Shown here: positions 25,866-34,712 of the stretch, piece after piece
How the letters are laid out: every line of letters starts with the position of its first letter
Position numbering within the stretch: position 1 is the stretch's first letter
DNA from: Planococcus salinarum
GTDB taxonomy: Bacteria > Bacillota > Bacilli > Bacillales_A > Planococcaceae
Assembly (NCBI RefSeq): GCF_007004625.1
Contig: NZ_VIFV01000024.1
Location: 1 to 49,273 of the forward strand
DNA length: 49,273 bases
Reading direction: 5' to 3'
Made by a program: the position numbers and the translations under genes
Notes under the pieces: model-generated
Told to the model about the DNA's origin: nothing
The model's database searches: none
The model's input: the letters and a program-made list of their open reading frames with translations, nothing else

Positions 25866-26519
25866 TCAGGATACTTTGACGTTATCGGTGTTCAGCGGCG
25901 CGTCTGTGGAATCAACGACATCCTGAACAGAGAAGCCTTCGAACACTTCGGACAGCACCAGCCCCTGCTCCGTCACTTCGATCACTGCACGTTCCGTGAT
26001 GATTTTATTGACGACAGCTTTGCCGGTCAATGGAAGATCGCATTGCTTCTTGATTTTTGCGGATCCGTCTTTTGACACGTGATCCATGATGACGATGACC
26101 TTTTTGGCCCCGTGCACCAGGTCCATCGCGCCGCCCATGCCTTTGATCATTTTGCCGGGAATCATCCAGTTGGCCAGATCTCCGTTTTCGGCAACTTCCA
26201 TGCCGCCAAGGATGGCCACATCAATGTGCCCGCCGCGGATCATCGCAAACGATTCAGCGCTCGTGAAGAAAGCGGAACCTGGAATGGTCGTTACCGTTTC
26301 TTTGCCGGCATTGATCAGGTCCGGATCCACTTCGTCCTCTGTCGGATAAGGTCCAATCCCGAGCAAACCATTTTCCGATTGCAGCACAACCGATTTATTA
26401 TCTGAAATGAAGTTCGCCACCAGGGTCGGCATTCCGATGCCCAGGTTGACGTAATCGCCGTCATGAATTTCTTTTTCTGCGCGTCTTGCGATTCTTTCTC
26501 TTACCATTTGTTTATCCAT
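25866..26519 (-). CDS. scoB: 3-oxoacid CoA-transferase subunit B
   Basis: A 217-residue beta subunit that carries the catalytic glutamate of family I CoA-transferases ([10 protein letters not shown], Glu49) and a late [11 protein letters not shown] segment. With ScoA it moves CoA between succinyl-CoA and an acetoacetate-like acid, in ketone body or short-chain acid use. It starts 16 bases after scoA. The leuS T-box promoter begins at its stop codon, so no separate scoAB terminator is visible. Confidence 0.92.
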   Translation of the reverse strand: MDKQMVRERIARRAEKEIHDGDYVNLGIGMPTLVANFISDNKSVVLQSENGLLGIGPYPTEDEVDPDLINAGKETVTTIPGSAFFTSAESFAMIRGGHIDVAILGGMEVAENGDLANWMIPGKMIKGMGGAMDLVHGAKKVIVIMDHVSKDGSAKIKKQCDLPLTGKAVVNKIITERAVIEVTEQGLVLSEVFEGFSVQDVVDSTDAPLNTDNVKVS

Positions 26520-26535
26520 AGGTTTCCACTCCTTC

Positions 26536-27228
26536 CTAAGCTTTTTTCGTCGTTAAACGTTCAATGCGTTTTTCCTGTTTTGCCTGCAGAAGTCCCTGTA
26601 CGTAGATGCTCGGTGTCTGTACATGGTTCGGGTCGATATCGCCAGTCTCAACGATTTCTTCCACTTCCGCAATCGTGAATTTGCCGGCGGCAGCTGCCAA
26701 CGGGTTGAAGTTTTGCGCGGTTTTGTTGTAGACGAGGTTGCCCATTTTATCCGCTTTTGCAGCGCGCACAAGTGCAAAGTCAGCTTTTAAAGCATGCTCC
26801 AGCACATGTTCCTTGCCGTCGAATTCGCGGATTTCCTTGCCTTCCGCAACGGTTGTGCCCACACCGGCTGGCGTGAAGAATGCCGGAATGCCGGCTCCGC
26901 CTGCGCGCATTTTCTCGGCAAGCGTGCCTTGCGGCGTCAATTCCACTTCGATTTCACCAGACAATACCTGGCGTTCGAATTCTTTGTTTTCGCCGACATA
27001 AGAGCCGATCATTTTTTTAATTTGTTTGTTTTTCAGCAGCAAGCCGAGGCCCCATTCGTCAACTCCACAGTTGTTGGAAATGATCGTCAGGTCTGTTACC
27101 CCTTTATCCACCAATGCCAAAATCAGCTGTTCCGGAATACCTACGAGACCAAAACCGCCGACCATGATTGTGGCGCCGTCCTGAATTTGTTCAACTGCTT
27201 CTTTCGCAGAACCAAAAATCGGTTTCAT
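26536..27228 (-). CDS. scoA: 3-oxoacid CoA-transferase subunit A
   Basis: A 230-residue alpha subunit with the CoA-binding motif [13 protein letters not shown] near residues 23-35 and [16 protein letters not shown] in the middle. It forms a heteromeric enzyme with ScoB, encoded next in the operon. AGAGGGGG is 8 bases upstream of the ATG. A cre-like sequence about 50 bp upstream suggests catabolite repression by CcpA. The exact acid substrate cannot be told (acetoacetate is most common). Confidence 0.92.
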   Translation of the reverse strand: MKPIFGSAKEAVEQIQDGATIMVGGFGLVGIPEQLILALVDKGVTDLTIISNNCGVDEWGLGLLLKNKQIKKMIGSYVGENKEFERQVLSGEIEVELTPQGTLAEKMRAGGAGIPAFFTPAGVGTTVAEGKEIREFDGKEHVLEHALKADFALVRAAKADKMGNLVYNKTAQNFNPLAAAAGKFTIAEVEEIVETGDIDPNHVQTPSIYVQGLLQAKQEKRIERLTTKKA

Positions 27229-27273
27229 TCTTTGTGCCCCCTCTGCAATATGTACGTATTATTTTGGATTATT

Positions 27274-27287
27274 TAGAAACGCTTACA
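27274..27287. promoter_or_regulatory. Candidate cre site (CcpA) upstream of scoAB
   Basis: TGTAAGCGTTTCTA on the minus strand matches 13 of 14 positions of the cre consensus TGWAARCGYTWNCW. It lies inside the probable promoter region (TTGAAT upstream, AT-rich -10 region downstream), consistent with repression. Confidence 0.62.
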
Positions 27288-27330
27288 TATTCAATTTAAA
27301 CAAACTCTCCCGCCAAACGCAACAAACAGC

Positions 27331-27363
27331 AGAAGGAAGCCCGAAAGTATCGGGCTTCCTTCT
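27331..27363 (-). terminator. Long hairpin after the MFS transporter gene
   Basis: AGAAGGAAGCCCGA and TCGGGCTTCCTTCT form a perfect 14-bp stem with a 5-base loop. The following T-run is poor, so termination may be weak. Confidence 0.65.
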
Positions 27364-27400
27364 ATAATAATCATATCCTGTCGTTTGGAATTCACTTGAA

Positions 27401-28600
27401 TTACATTTCCCCTATTGATTCCTGCAGCTCCACCGCTTCTTTCCGCTTCAACGGAATATCATACACCATCGATGCGCCAATTGCCGCGACCAGCAAAAAC
27501 GTCACTAAAATGAATAATGCCTGCATGCCATAAAAATCGACCATCAACCCGCCCATCAACGGGCCGATCATGCGACCGCCCGTTGCCACGCTGTTGACGA
27601 TGCCCTGGTAAAAACCTTCCCGCCCTTTTGGTGCCAATTGGTTGGCCAGGGTCGGTACAGCCGGCCAGACGAACATTTCACCAATCGTTAAAATCGCCAT
27701 CGCCACGACGAACATACTGAATTCCTGGGCAAACGCCACCACCAGATACGACACCATCATGATAATAATACCAATGACCAATTGCTGCTTGATGTTATTT
27801 TCGATGCGTTTGATAATCGGACGGATCAGCGGCTGGCCGAGCACGATCAAGGTGCCGTTCAATGTCCAGAGCAAACTGTATTGCGGCAGGGTGATGCCGA
27901 TTTCCTGCGTATAGGCGGAAATCGTCGACTGCCACTGTACGTACCCGACCCAGCAAAGCAGGTAACCCGCCGACACGATCAGCAGCGCATAAAAAGGCGT
28001 GCGGTTGCGGATTTTCTTCTTTTCATTGAAAACGCTGGTATGCGAAACCGCCGAAATGGACATCGACCGGAAGCCGATCAGCGCGATGAAGAAAAAGACA
28101 ATGTACATTCCAAGATTCGCCATGAAAATATAATCAAAACTATAGACTGCCAGAACTCCTGCCATTGCGGGTCCCGCTGCCACCCCCACATTCTGTGCCA
28201 GGTATATGGCGTTGAACGCCTTGCGTCCGCCTTCCGGCCAAACGGTTCCAACCATCGCGTACATACTTGGAAAAACGATTCCCCCACTGAAACCGATGAT
28301 CGTATAAAAAGCGACAAACGGCACAAATTCATGCCAGATATTCAATCCCACCAACGCCAAAACGGTGATGGTAATTCCGCCCATGATTGATTTGTATCCG
28401 CCGATGCGGTCGAACAGCATGCCGCCGAGCAGATTGCCAATGACCGCAGCTCCCGCATTCGCCATCAGCACCAGCCCGGCCAGTGACAATGATTTCCCCA
28501 AATGGTCGTGCATATAAATTGTCGTCAACGGCCACAGGAATGAATTTCCTGTGACGTTGACGAGCATTCCGATGATTAAAAGCCACACTTGTTTCGGCAT
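27401..28600 (-). CDS. yttB: MFS efflux transporter (YttB-like)
   Basis: A 399-residue major facilitator protein with 12 predicted membrane helices. The loop between helices 2 and 3 reads GGMLFDRIGGYKSIMG, the MFS motif A type found in drug:H+ antiporters. VWPEGGRKAFNAIYLAQN in the middle fits the YttB subgroup as I remember it. It is divergent from ytqA, as in B. subtilis. The transported substrate is unknown. Confidence 0.83.
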   Translation of the reverse strand: MPKQVWLLIIGMLVNVTGNSFLWPLTTIYMHDHLGKSLSLAGLVLMANAGAAVIGNLLGGMLFDRIGGYKSIMGGITITVLALVGLNIWHEFVPFVAFYTIIGFSGGIVFPSMYAMVGTVWPEGGRKAFNAIYLAQNVGVAAGPAMAGVLAVYSFDYIFMANLGMYIVFFFIALIGFRSMSISAVSHTSVFNEKKKIRNRTPFYALLIVSAGYLLCWVGYVQWQSTISAYTQEIGITLPQYSLLWTLNGTLIVLGQPLIRPIIKRIENNIKQQLVIGIIIMMVSYLVVAFAQEFSMFVVAMAILTIGEMFVWPAVPTLANQLAPKGREGFYQGIVNSVATGGRMIGPLMGGLMVDFYGMQALFILVTFLLVAAIGASMVYDIPLKRKEAVELQESIGEM

Positions 28601-28756
28601 CGTTCTGTCTCCTCATATCTCAATTCCAAGAGTCATTGTATTCCTTTTTCTGCATCGCTACAAGAAAATTTTTCACTCACCCCTCACAGCAGGATTTTCA
28701 GTCGTTGTGGCACAAATTACCGCCATGCTACAATACACAAAAGAGGAGTTGATGTT

Positions 28757-29710
28757 ATGGAATTGAACCTGCCTTTTTCTTCAGACGGCAAACGCTATTA
28801 CACATGGAACCGCCACTTGCGCGACCATTTCGGCCATAAAGTTATGAAAGTCGCATTGGATGCCGGCTTTGACTGCCCAAACCGCGACGGCACGGTAGCT
28901 TACGGCGGATGCACATTCTGTTCGGCAGCCGGATCCGGTGATTTTGCCGGCGACCGCGTTGATTCGATTCCGGTCCAGTTCGAACAGATCAAAGAAAAAA
29001 TGCACAAAAAGTGGAAAGACGGCAAATACATCGCCTATTTCCAGGCCTATACCAATACCCATGCCCCGCTCCCGGTCATTAAAGAGAAATTCGAAGCTGC
29101 ACTTGCTCAGGAAAATGTCATCGGTTTGAGCATCGCCACACGCCCCGATTGCCTGCCTGAAGATGTGGTGGACTATTTGGCAGAGTTGAATGAACGGACG
29201 TACCTGTGGATCGAACTTGGCCTCCAGACGGTCCATGAAAAAACGGCGCGGCTTGTCAACCGCGCCCACGACTTCACTTTATATATAGAAGGAGTCGAAA
29301 AATTGCGCAGCCGCGGAATTCGGGTCTGCACCCACATCATCAACGGCTTGCCGCTTGAGGACCGCGACATGATGATGGAAACTGCCCGGGAAGTGGCCAA
29401 ACTGGATGTCCAGGGCATAAAAATCCATTTGCTGCATCTGCTGAAAGGAACGCCTATGGTCAAACAATACGAAAAGGGCATGGTGGAGTTCCTTGAAAAG
29501 GATCAATACATAAAGCTCGTTGCGGACCAACTGGAAGTGATCCCTCCGGAAATGATCGTCCAGCGAATAACAGGGGACGGACCGATCGAATTGATGATCG
29601 GCCCGATGTGGAGCGTCAATAAATGGGACGTACTGAATGGCATCGATGCCGAGCTTGAACGAAGGGGCAGCTGGCAGGGCAAATATTTTCCGAAGAAGGT
29701 GCAGGCATGA
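28757..29710 (+). CDS. ytqA: Radical SAM protein, YtqA/YhcC family (TIGR01212)
   Basis: A 317-residue radical SAM enzyme. The cluster-binding segment is CPNRDG followed by GGCTFCSAAG (Cys residues near 36, 49 and 52). YFQAYTNTHAP and GLQTVHEKTARLVNR are further family segments. No defined reaction is agreed for the family; recent work links relatives to tRNA modification. The frame is open upstream, but GAGGAG eight bases before the ATG at 28757 decides the start. Its stop overlaps the mnmM start by 4 bases, which supports a shared process. Confidence 0.88.
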   Translation: MELNLPFSSDGKRYYTWNRHLRDHFGHKVMKVALDAGFDCPNRDGTVAYGGCTFCSAAGSGDFAGDRVDSIPVQFEQIKEKMHKKWKDGKYIAYFQAYTNTHAPLPVIKEKFEAALAQENVIGLSIATRPDCLPEDVVDYLAELNERTYLWIELGLQTVHEKTARLVNRAHDFTLYIEGVEKLRSRGIRVCTHIINGLPLEDRDMMMETAREVAKLDVQGIKIHLLHLLKGTPMVKQYEKGMVEFLEKDQYIKLVADQLEVIPPEMIVQRITGDGPIELMIGPMWSVNKWDVLNGIDAELERRGSWQGKYFPKKVQA

Positions 29711-30282
29711 CGCTGATGCGTGTTCTTCCTTTCACGAAATACCTCCTCGAACAGTCTGTCACAATTGGCGACAACGTAATTGATGCGACCGCCGGCAATG
29801 GTTACGACACTTTATTTCTTGCGCAACTGACTGCCGGCTCCGGAAAAGTGTATGCCTTTGATATCCAGGAAGATGCTGTGCACGCCACCCGGGATCGTGT
29901 CAAAGAGTTCGATAATGTTGACGTGATTCTCGACAGCCATGCGAACATCGGGCGTTATGTCAAAGATGAAATCGGCGCAGCCGTTTTTAACCTGGGCTAT
30001 TTGCCGAAAGGCGACCACAGCATCATTACAAAAGCGGAAACAACGTTGTCCGCCATCAAACAGTGTGTCCACTTGCTCAAAAAAAACGGCCTCGTTGTGA
30101 TCGTCATCTATTCCGGGCACGAAGGTGGCAGCGAGGAACGGGATGCGGTGATGGATTACGCCCTTCAACTGCCGCAAACCAAATTTGATGTGCTGAAATA
30201 CCAATTCATCAATCAGCAGCATTCACCGCCGTTTCTCGTTGCCATCGAGAAAAAACAATTGAAGAATAATACTTCCAAATAA
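29707..30282 (+). CDS. mnmM: tRNA methyltransferase MnmM (YtqB)
   Basis: A 191-residue SAM-dependent methyltransferase. Motif I is DATAGNGYDTLFLA (near residue 25), then AFDIQEDAV and NLGYLPKGDHSI. Orthologues of B. subtilis YtqB were shown to add the last methyl group of mnm5s2U34 in tRNA, in species that lack MnmC (family knowledge). The ATG overlaps the ytqA stop (ATGA). A bidirectional terminator follows. Confidence 0.9.
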   Translation: MTLMRVLPFTKYLLEQSVTIGDNVIDATAGNGYDTLFLAQLTAGSGKVYAFDIQEDAVHATRDRVKEFDNVDVILDSHANIGRYVKDEIGAAVFNLGYLPKGDHSIITKAETTLSAIKQCVHLLKKNGLVVIVIYSGHEGGSEERDAVMDYALQLPQTKFDVLKYQFINQQHSPPFLVAIEKKQLKNNTSK

Positions 30283-30327
30283 AAATAACCTTGCATGAAT
30301 AATTGCTATTCATACAAGGTTATTTTT
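30281..30327. terminator. Bidirectional terminator between mnmM and the LLM oxidoreductase gene
   Basis: AAAAATAACCTTG and CAAGGTTATTTTT with inner ATGAAT/ATTCAT form a long stem with T-tracts on both strands. It serves both convergent genes. Confidence 0.88.
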
Positions 30328-30342
30328 ATTGTATTCAATGCC

Positions 30343-31359
30343 TTATTTTTTCTGATTGCTCTTCCTTAATTGTTCCGCAACCAATCTGAAGGTTTTCAGT
30401 TTTGATTCAAAATCATAGGCGATCGATACCAGCATCACTTCATCCGCTCCATACTCCTGCGCGAGCGACTCCAAACGCGCTCCGACCTGTTCCGGATTTC
30501 CGACAACCATGCGTTTGCGGTTTTCAGCTACAAGAAGCTTCTCAAACTTGGAATATTCATATGCCTGTGCCTTTTCAGGTGATGGCGTCCCTTTCGAAGG
30601 CATCCCTTGGGCGCCCATCGACAGCGCAAGGTCGAGTGATGAAGCGACCCGTTCCGCCTCCTCCTCTGTTTCCTGGCAGACCACAAAAATCGCAAATCCG
30701 ACATAAGGGACATTTCCTTCAGCACTTACAAACCGTTCCCTGTAAGTCCGGGTATAATCCTGGCCGCCTTCCCCGTTGATGAAATGGGCAAACATATAAG
30801 GCAAGCCCTTGTCAGCTGCCAATAAAGCCGAAGTCATGCTGGAACCCAGAATCCATATTGGAGGTGCGGATGGAGTCAACGGTGTCGCTTTCATACCGTG
30901 GTAAAGATGATCGTCAGGAATGGCATCATTCAGATACATCGACAATTCGTCGATCTGCTCCGGAAAGCGGTCGATATTTCGCGGCCGACCTTCATTCAGC
31001 GCCAGCGAAGCCCTTGGCATTCCACCCGGCGCCCGGCCTACACCTGCATCAATTCTTCCGGGATACAAGGCTTCCAGTAATTTAAAATTCTCTGCAATTT
31101 TAAAAGAGGAGTAATGCGGCAGCATAACGCCTCCAGAGCCGAGCCGGATCGTTTCAGTCACTGCTCCAAGGTGGGATATCAAAATTTCCGGGGATGAACC
31201 GGCCAAAGTTTGGGCGTCGTGATGTTCAGACACCCAAAATCGGGTGTATCCCCATTGCTCTGCAGATTGTGCCAGTATGGCGGTTTGCTTCAATGCTTCG
31301 CCGGGATTGCTGCCTTCTGAAACTGGCGACTGATCAAGAATACTGTAACGCAATGCCAT
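30343..31359 (-). CDS. LLM class flavin-dependent oxidoreductase
   Basis: A 338-residue luciferase-like monooxygenase of the MsnO8 subgroup. SILDQSPVSEG at the N-terminus, SEHHD near residue 45, GSGGVMLPHYSS near 75 and GRIDAGVGRAPGG near 105 are typical of FMNH2-dependent TIM-barrel enzymes. B. subtilis has several such paralogues, so the substrate cannot be named. Start is uncertain: the ATG at 31359 and a GTG two codons upstream both have purine-rich sequence before them. ytpA ends the transcript unit upstream, 20 bases away. Confidence 0.85.
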   Translation of the reverse strand: MALRYSILDQSPVSEGSNPGEALKQTAILAQSAEQWGYTRFWVSEHHDAQTLAGSSPEILISHLGAVTETIRLGSGGVMLPHYSSFKIAENFKLLEALYPGRIDAGVGRAPGGMPRASLALNEGRPRNIDRFPEQIDELSMYLNDAIPDDHLYHGMKATPLTPSAPPIWILGSSMTSALLAADKGLPYMFAHFINGEGGQDYTRTYRERFVSAEGNVPYVGFAIFVVCQETEEEAERVASSLDLALSMGAQGMPSKGTPSPEKAQAYEYSKFEKLLVAENRKRMVVGNPEQVGARLESLAQEYGADEVMLVSIAYDFESKLKTFRLVAEQLRKSNQKK

Positions 31360-31379
31360 ACCCACCCATTCCTTTCATC

Positions 31380-32183
31380 TTACTTCACTACATAACCCAA
31401 CGACCGAAGAACATTTTTCAGAAATAAATGCGTCGTAATCAACACATCTTCCCGCTCCGGTTCCTGGAAAAGATCATGGTATGCGCCTTTCCATTCTTTA
31501 TAACTGAATTCTTTCAACTCCTGCTGTTTCAGCCAGTTTTTCGAAAAATCTATATCCGTCACCAAATCTTTTTCACCTGTATGGACAAATACTGGAATGT
31601 CAGGGAACTTCACTTTTCCCCCGGCAATCGACTTCATATAAGCTTGCAGTTCGTGATACCATTTCACCGTCACGATGGGCCGGTAAAGTTCATCATCGCG
31701 TTCGACTTCGATAATGTCCGGATTGCGGGTCAGATCTTCAATTGTCAAATCATGACTTATTTTTAAATTCGGCGTCAATTTATGCAGACCCGACAATGCG
31801 CTGGAAATTTTCGAAGGGGTCTTGACGAGATGCAGCCAAGGCGACGTGAATACGACTCCCGCAATATTCTGCTGTACGCTGCTCAAATAGCTCATCACCA
31901 GGGTGGCACCAAAGCCATGGGCTATTACAAAGACAGGCAATTCATCCACAAGCGCAGCTTCCAGCATTTCCTCAATGTCCTTTTCATAAATTGCGAAACT
32001 GGCCTTATGGGGTTTGTCAGAAGACCGGCTTTTACCATGCCCTGCAAAATCCCCCATAACGACATGAAATCCGGCTGAACGCCATTGCTCGATCTGCCAG
32101 GCGTAGCGCAGATGATGTTCATATGCACTGTGAATAATCACGATTACTGCTTTCGCCTGACCTTCAGCCTGCCATTTCCACAT
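31380..32183 (-). CDS. ytpA: YtpA-like alpha/beta hydrolase lacking the nucleophile serine
   Basis: A 267-residue alpha/beta hydrolase whose sequence runs closely parallel to B. subtilis YtpA, a lysophospholipase linked to bacilysocin. The nucleophile elbow, normally GHSMGG, reads AHGFGA here (residues 88-93): Gly90 replaces the serine. The oxyanion motif HG near residue 18 reads HS. The charge-relay Asp (HTGEKD) and His (GAYHDLFQEPER) are kept. So either the fold has a non-hydrolytic role or another residue acts. The frame is intact, which argues against simple decay. Divergent from ytoA. Confidence 0.8.
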   Translation of the reverse strand: MWKWQAEGQAKAVIVIIHSAYEHHLRYAWQIEQWRSAGFHVVMGDFAGHGKSRSSDKPHKASFAIYEKDIEEMLEAALVDELPVFVIAHGFGATLVMSYLSSVQQNIAGVVFTSPWLHLVKTPSKISSALSGLHKLTPNLKISHDLTIEDLTRNPDIIEVERDDELYRPIVTVKWYHELQAYMKSIAGGKVKFPDIPVFVHTGEKDLVTDIDFSKNWLKQQELKEFSYKEWKGAYHDLFQEPEREDVLITTHLFLKNVLRSLGYVVK

Positions 32184-32294
32184 ACTAGACGCCCCCTTTA
32201 ATCCTATGTCGGCCGATACCAGCTCTTAAAGTTGACCTTTCGAAAGCTTTTGCTACCATTAAAGATATCTTATCTTGAATAAAGGAGTTTTACC

Positions 32295-32807
32295 ATGATT
32301 TACCCGTACAAAGACAAACACCCGCAAATAGACCCATCTGCCTTCATTGCCGATTTCACGACGATAACAGGCGACGTCAAAATCGGAGCCGAATCCTCTG
32401 TTTGGTTTAATACCGTTGTCCGCGGTGACGTAGCCCCGACCATCATCGGCAGGAAAACCAACATTCAGGATCTCTGCATGCTTCACCAGAGCCCGGACAA
32501 CCCATTGATTCTGGAAGATAATGTGACGATTGGCCATCAGGTCACTCTCCACAGCTGCACCGTCCGAAAGAATGCTTTGGTCGGCATGGGCTCGATTATC
32601 CTGGACGGCGCAGAAATCGGCGAAGGCGCATTTGTTGGAGCCGGCAGCCTCGTCCCTCAAGGGAAAATCATCCCTCCGGGCACACTGGCATTCGGCCGTC
32701 CCGCCAAAGTGATCCGCGACCTGGCTGAAGATGATATCGCCGACATGGAGCGCATCGTCCGCGAATACGCAGAAAAAGCCGCCTATTACAAATCGTTGCA
32801 GAAATGA
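32295..32807 (+). CDS. ytoA: Gamma-carbonic anhydrase family protein YtoA
   Basis: A 170-residue left-handed beta-helix protein of hexapeptide repeats. Metal ligands appear in MLHQSPDN, NVTIGHQVTLHSC: the His residues at about 66, 83 and 88 match the gamma-carbonic anhydrase triad. Many family members bind zinc but show no activity, so the function stays open. AAAGGAG precedes the ATG. A strong terminator follows, shared with convergent metK. Confidence 0.88.
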   Translation: MIYPYKDKHPQIDPSAFIADFTTITGDVKIGAESSVWFNTVVRGDVAPTIIGRKTNIQDLCMLHQSPDNPLILEDNVTIGHQVTLHSCTVRKNALVGMGSIILDGAEIGEGAFVGAGSLVPQGKIIPPGTLAFGRPAKVIRDLAEDDIADMERIVREYAEKAAYYKSLQK

Positions 32808-32808
32808 T

Positions 32809-32842
32809 AAAACCGCAGGAGCCCGAGGGCTCCTGCGGTTTT
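32809..32842. terminator. Bidirectional terminator between ytoA and metK
   Basis: AAAACCGCAGGAGCCC and GGGCTCCTGCGGTTTT are perfectly complementary with a 3-base loop. Confidence 0.9.
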
Positions 32843-32850
32843 CAGTTCCA

Positions 32851-34047
32851 TTAAATTCCTGCTTGCTCTTTTAAAGCGTTCGCTTTGTCTGTGCGCTCCC
32901 AAGGAAGATCCACATCGGTACGGCCAAAGTGACCGTATGCTGCAGTCTGCTTGTAGATTGGTCGGCGAAGATCAAGCATCTTGATGATGCCGGCAGGACG
33001 CAAGTCAAAATTATTGCGTACCAGGTCGATCAATGTGCTCTCGTCGACTTTCCCTGTTCCGAATGTGTCGAACGAAATCGATACCGGATGGGCAACACCG
33101 ATGGCATACGCCAATTGTACTTCGCATTTGTCTGCAAGGCCGGCAGCGACAATATTCTTCGCTACATAACGCGCTGCATAAGCACCTGAACGGTCAACTT
33201 TCGTCGCATCTTTGCCGGAGAATGCGCCGCCGCCGTGGCGTGCATATCCGCCGTAGGTATCCACGATAATCTTGCGTCCAGTCAAACCGGCATCTCCCTG
33301 AGGTCCGCCGATAACAAAACGGCCGGTCGGGTTGATGAAATATTTTGTGTCAGCGTCTAGCAGCTCAGCCGGGACAACTGCATCGATGACGTATTCCTTA
33401 ATGTTGCGTTGAATCTGCTCAAGCGTAACTTCCGGATGATGTTGAGTGGAAATGACAATCGTATCCACACGCACCGGTTTATCGTTTTCGTCATATTCAA
33501 TCGTCACCTGTGTTTTGCCATCCGGACGAAGGTAAGGAATGATTTCTTCTTTTCTTACTTCTGCCAGCCGTCTCGCCAGTTTATGGGCAAGGCTGATCGG
33601 AAGCGGCATTAATTCTTCAGTTTCATTGGACGCGAATCCGAACATCAGACCCTGGTCTCCAGCTCCGATATCATCCAATTCCTTGTCTGTCATTTGGCCT
33701 TCTCGAGACTCAAGCGCAACGTTCACTCCTGCAGCGATATCCGGCGATTGTTCGTCAATTGCAGTCAAAACGGCACTTGTTTCAGAATCAAAGCCATATT
33801 TGGCACGCGTATATCCGATTTCCTTCACTGTTTGGCGCACTACTTTCGGAATGTCCACGTAAGTTGATGTTGTAATTTCCCCTGCCACCAGGACCAGTCC
33901 TGTCGTAACGGTGGTTTCGCACGCTACCCGTGCGTTCGGGTCTTCTGCGAGGATTGCATCCAGGATGGCATCTGAGATTTGGTCACAGATTTTATCCGGA
34001 TGTCCTTCTGTTACTGATTCTGATGTGAATAATCGACGGTTTTTCAA
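32851..34047 (-). CDS. metK: S-adenosylmethionine synthetase
   Basis: A 398-residue enzyme that makes SAM from methionine and ATP. Signatures: [19 protein letters not shown] near the N-terminus, [10 protein letters not shown] in the middle and GGGAFSGKD in the C-terminal third. The start is the TTG at 34047, with TAAGGAGGA 8 bases upstream; it gives the family start [11 protein letters not shown]. An ATG 23 codons upstream overlaps the leader and has no RBS. A SAM-I riboswitch controls the gene, and element copy 4 lies between the riboswitch terminator and the RBS. Confidence 0.96.
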   Translation of the reverse strand: MKNRRLFTSESVTEGHPDKICDQISDAILDAILAEDPNARVACETTVTTGLVLVAGEITTSTYVDIPKVVRQTVKEIGYTRAKYGFDSETSAVLTAIDEQSPDIAAGVNVALESREGQMTDKELDDIGAGDQGLMFGFASNETEELMPLPISLAHKLARRLAEVRKEEIIPYLRPDGKTQVTIEYDENDKPVRVDTIVISTQHHPEVTLEQIQRNIKEYVIDAVVPAELLDADTKYFINPTGRFVIGGPQGDAGLTGRKIIVDTYGGYARHGGGAFSGKDATKVDRSGAYAARYVAKNIVAAGLADKCEVQLAYAIGVAHPVSISFDTFGTGKVDESTLIDLVRNNFDLRPAGIIKMLDLRRPIYKQTAAYGHFGRTDVDLPWERTDKANALKEQAGI

Positions 34048-34190
34048 AAAAAGTTCCTCCTTATATCCTGCGAGATTGCTCTCGAAATTGATACGGTACT
34101 CGTTTTCCCATGTCAAGTCCGTTCCAAACGTTCTGGATTGAACTTCAAGCCGTTGTGGCCTTTGTACACGAGGATTAAGGGCGTTTTATA

Positions 34191-34342
34191 AGAAAAGCGG
34201 ATGCGTCCGTCTAAATCCCTCAGGCATAAGTCACTCTGGTGAAGAGGCGTTTTTGCAGCCTCACAGTCTCGAAGAGCCAGGCACTGGAGACTGGACACAG
34301 AGTGGCTTATCTTCCCGGGGATTAGGGCGCTGGAGTCTGGAC
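34191..34342 (+). repeat. Interspersed folded element, copy 4 (composite), inside the metK leader
   Basis: Head AGAAAAGCG at 34191, GGCATAAG (34223) and CTTAT pair, extended by CACTCTG/CAGAGTG. Two tails are present: GGAGACTGGACA at 34286-34297 and GGAGTCTGGAC at 34332-34342. This looks like one copy nested in another. Like copy 3 it is antisense to the gene it precedes and sits after a riboswitch terminator. 34048-34190 holds only the metK RBS and AT-rich leader. Confidence 0.72.
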
Positions 34343-34399
34343 TTGGATTTACGTCTTCTGAAAATCCACGAAAACTCACTGTTGTAATTTCTTATAGAT

Positions 34400-34572
34400 A
34401 AAAAAAATCCCTTCACTCATACATCATGAGGAAAGGGAAAATCATCATAAGCACCTTTCACTCTTATCATCCAAGGCCTGCGCCTTGCTTCAGGTTGGGC
34501 ACCAGCGCTGCACAATGCAGCAGGTTGCCGGGTTTCATAGGGCCTGCCCCCTCCACCAGCTCGGAATAAGAG
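34400..34572 (-). promoter_or_regulatory. SAM-I (S-box) riboswitch of metK
   Basis: On the minus strand the aptamer spans 34572-34461: P1 strands CTCTTAT and ATAAGAG, CTGGTGGAGGG, GGCCCTATGAAACCCGGCAA and GGTGCCAACCTG are the conserved S-box segments. The terminator CCCTTTCCTCAT/ATGAGTGAAGGG plus eight T is at 34437-34400. SAM binding should stop transcription before metK, closing a feedback loop. Confidence 0.95.
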
Positions 34573-34589
34573 TATCCGTTCAATTTTTT

Positions 34590-34618
34590 ATCATACGGAA
34601 CTGACCAAATGATGTCAA
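34590..34618 (-). promoter_or_regulatory. Sigma-A promoter of the metK leader
   Basis: TTGACA (34613-34618), 17 bp, TATGAT (34590-34595) on the minus strand; one base from the perfect consensus, about 18 bp before the riboswitch. Confidence 0.85.
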
Positions 34619-34712
34619 CGATTTTCAACATTTATTTGCGATGGATGCTTGAAAGCAGCCAATTTCGGGTATTAATTATGCACATATGAGGAATTTTCAT
34701 TTCGACCGGTTT

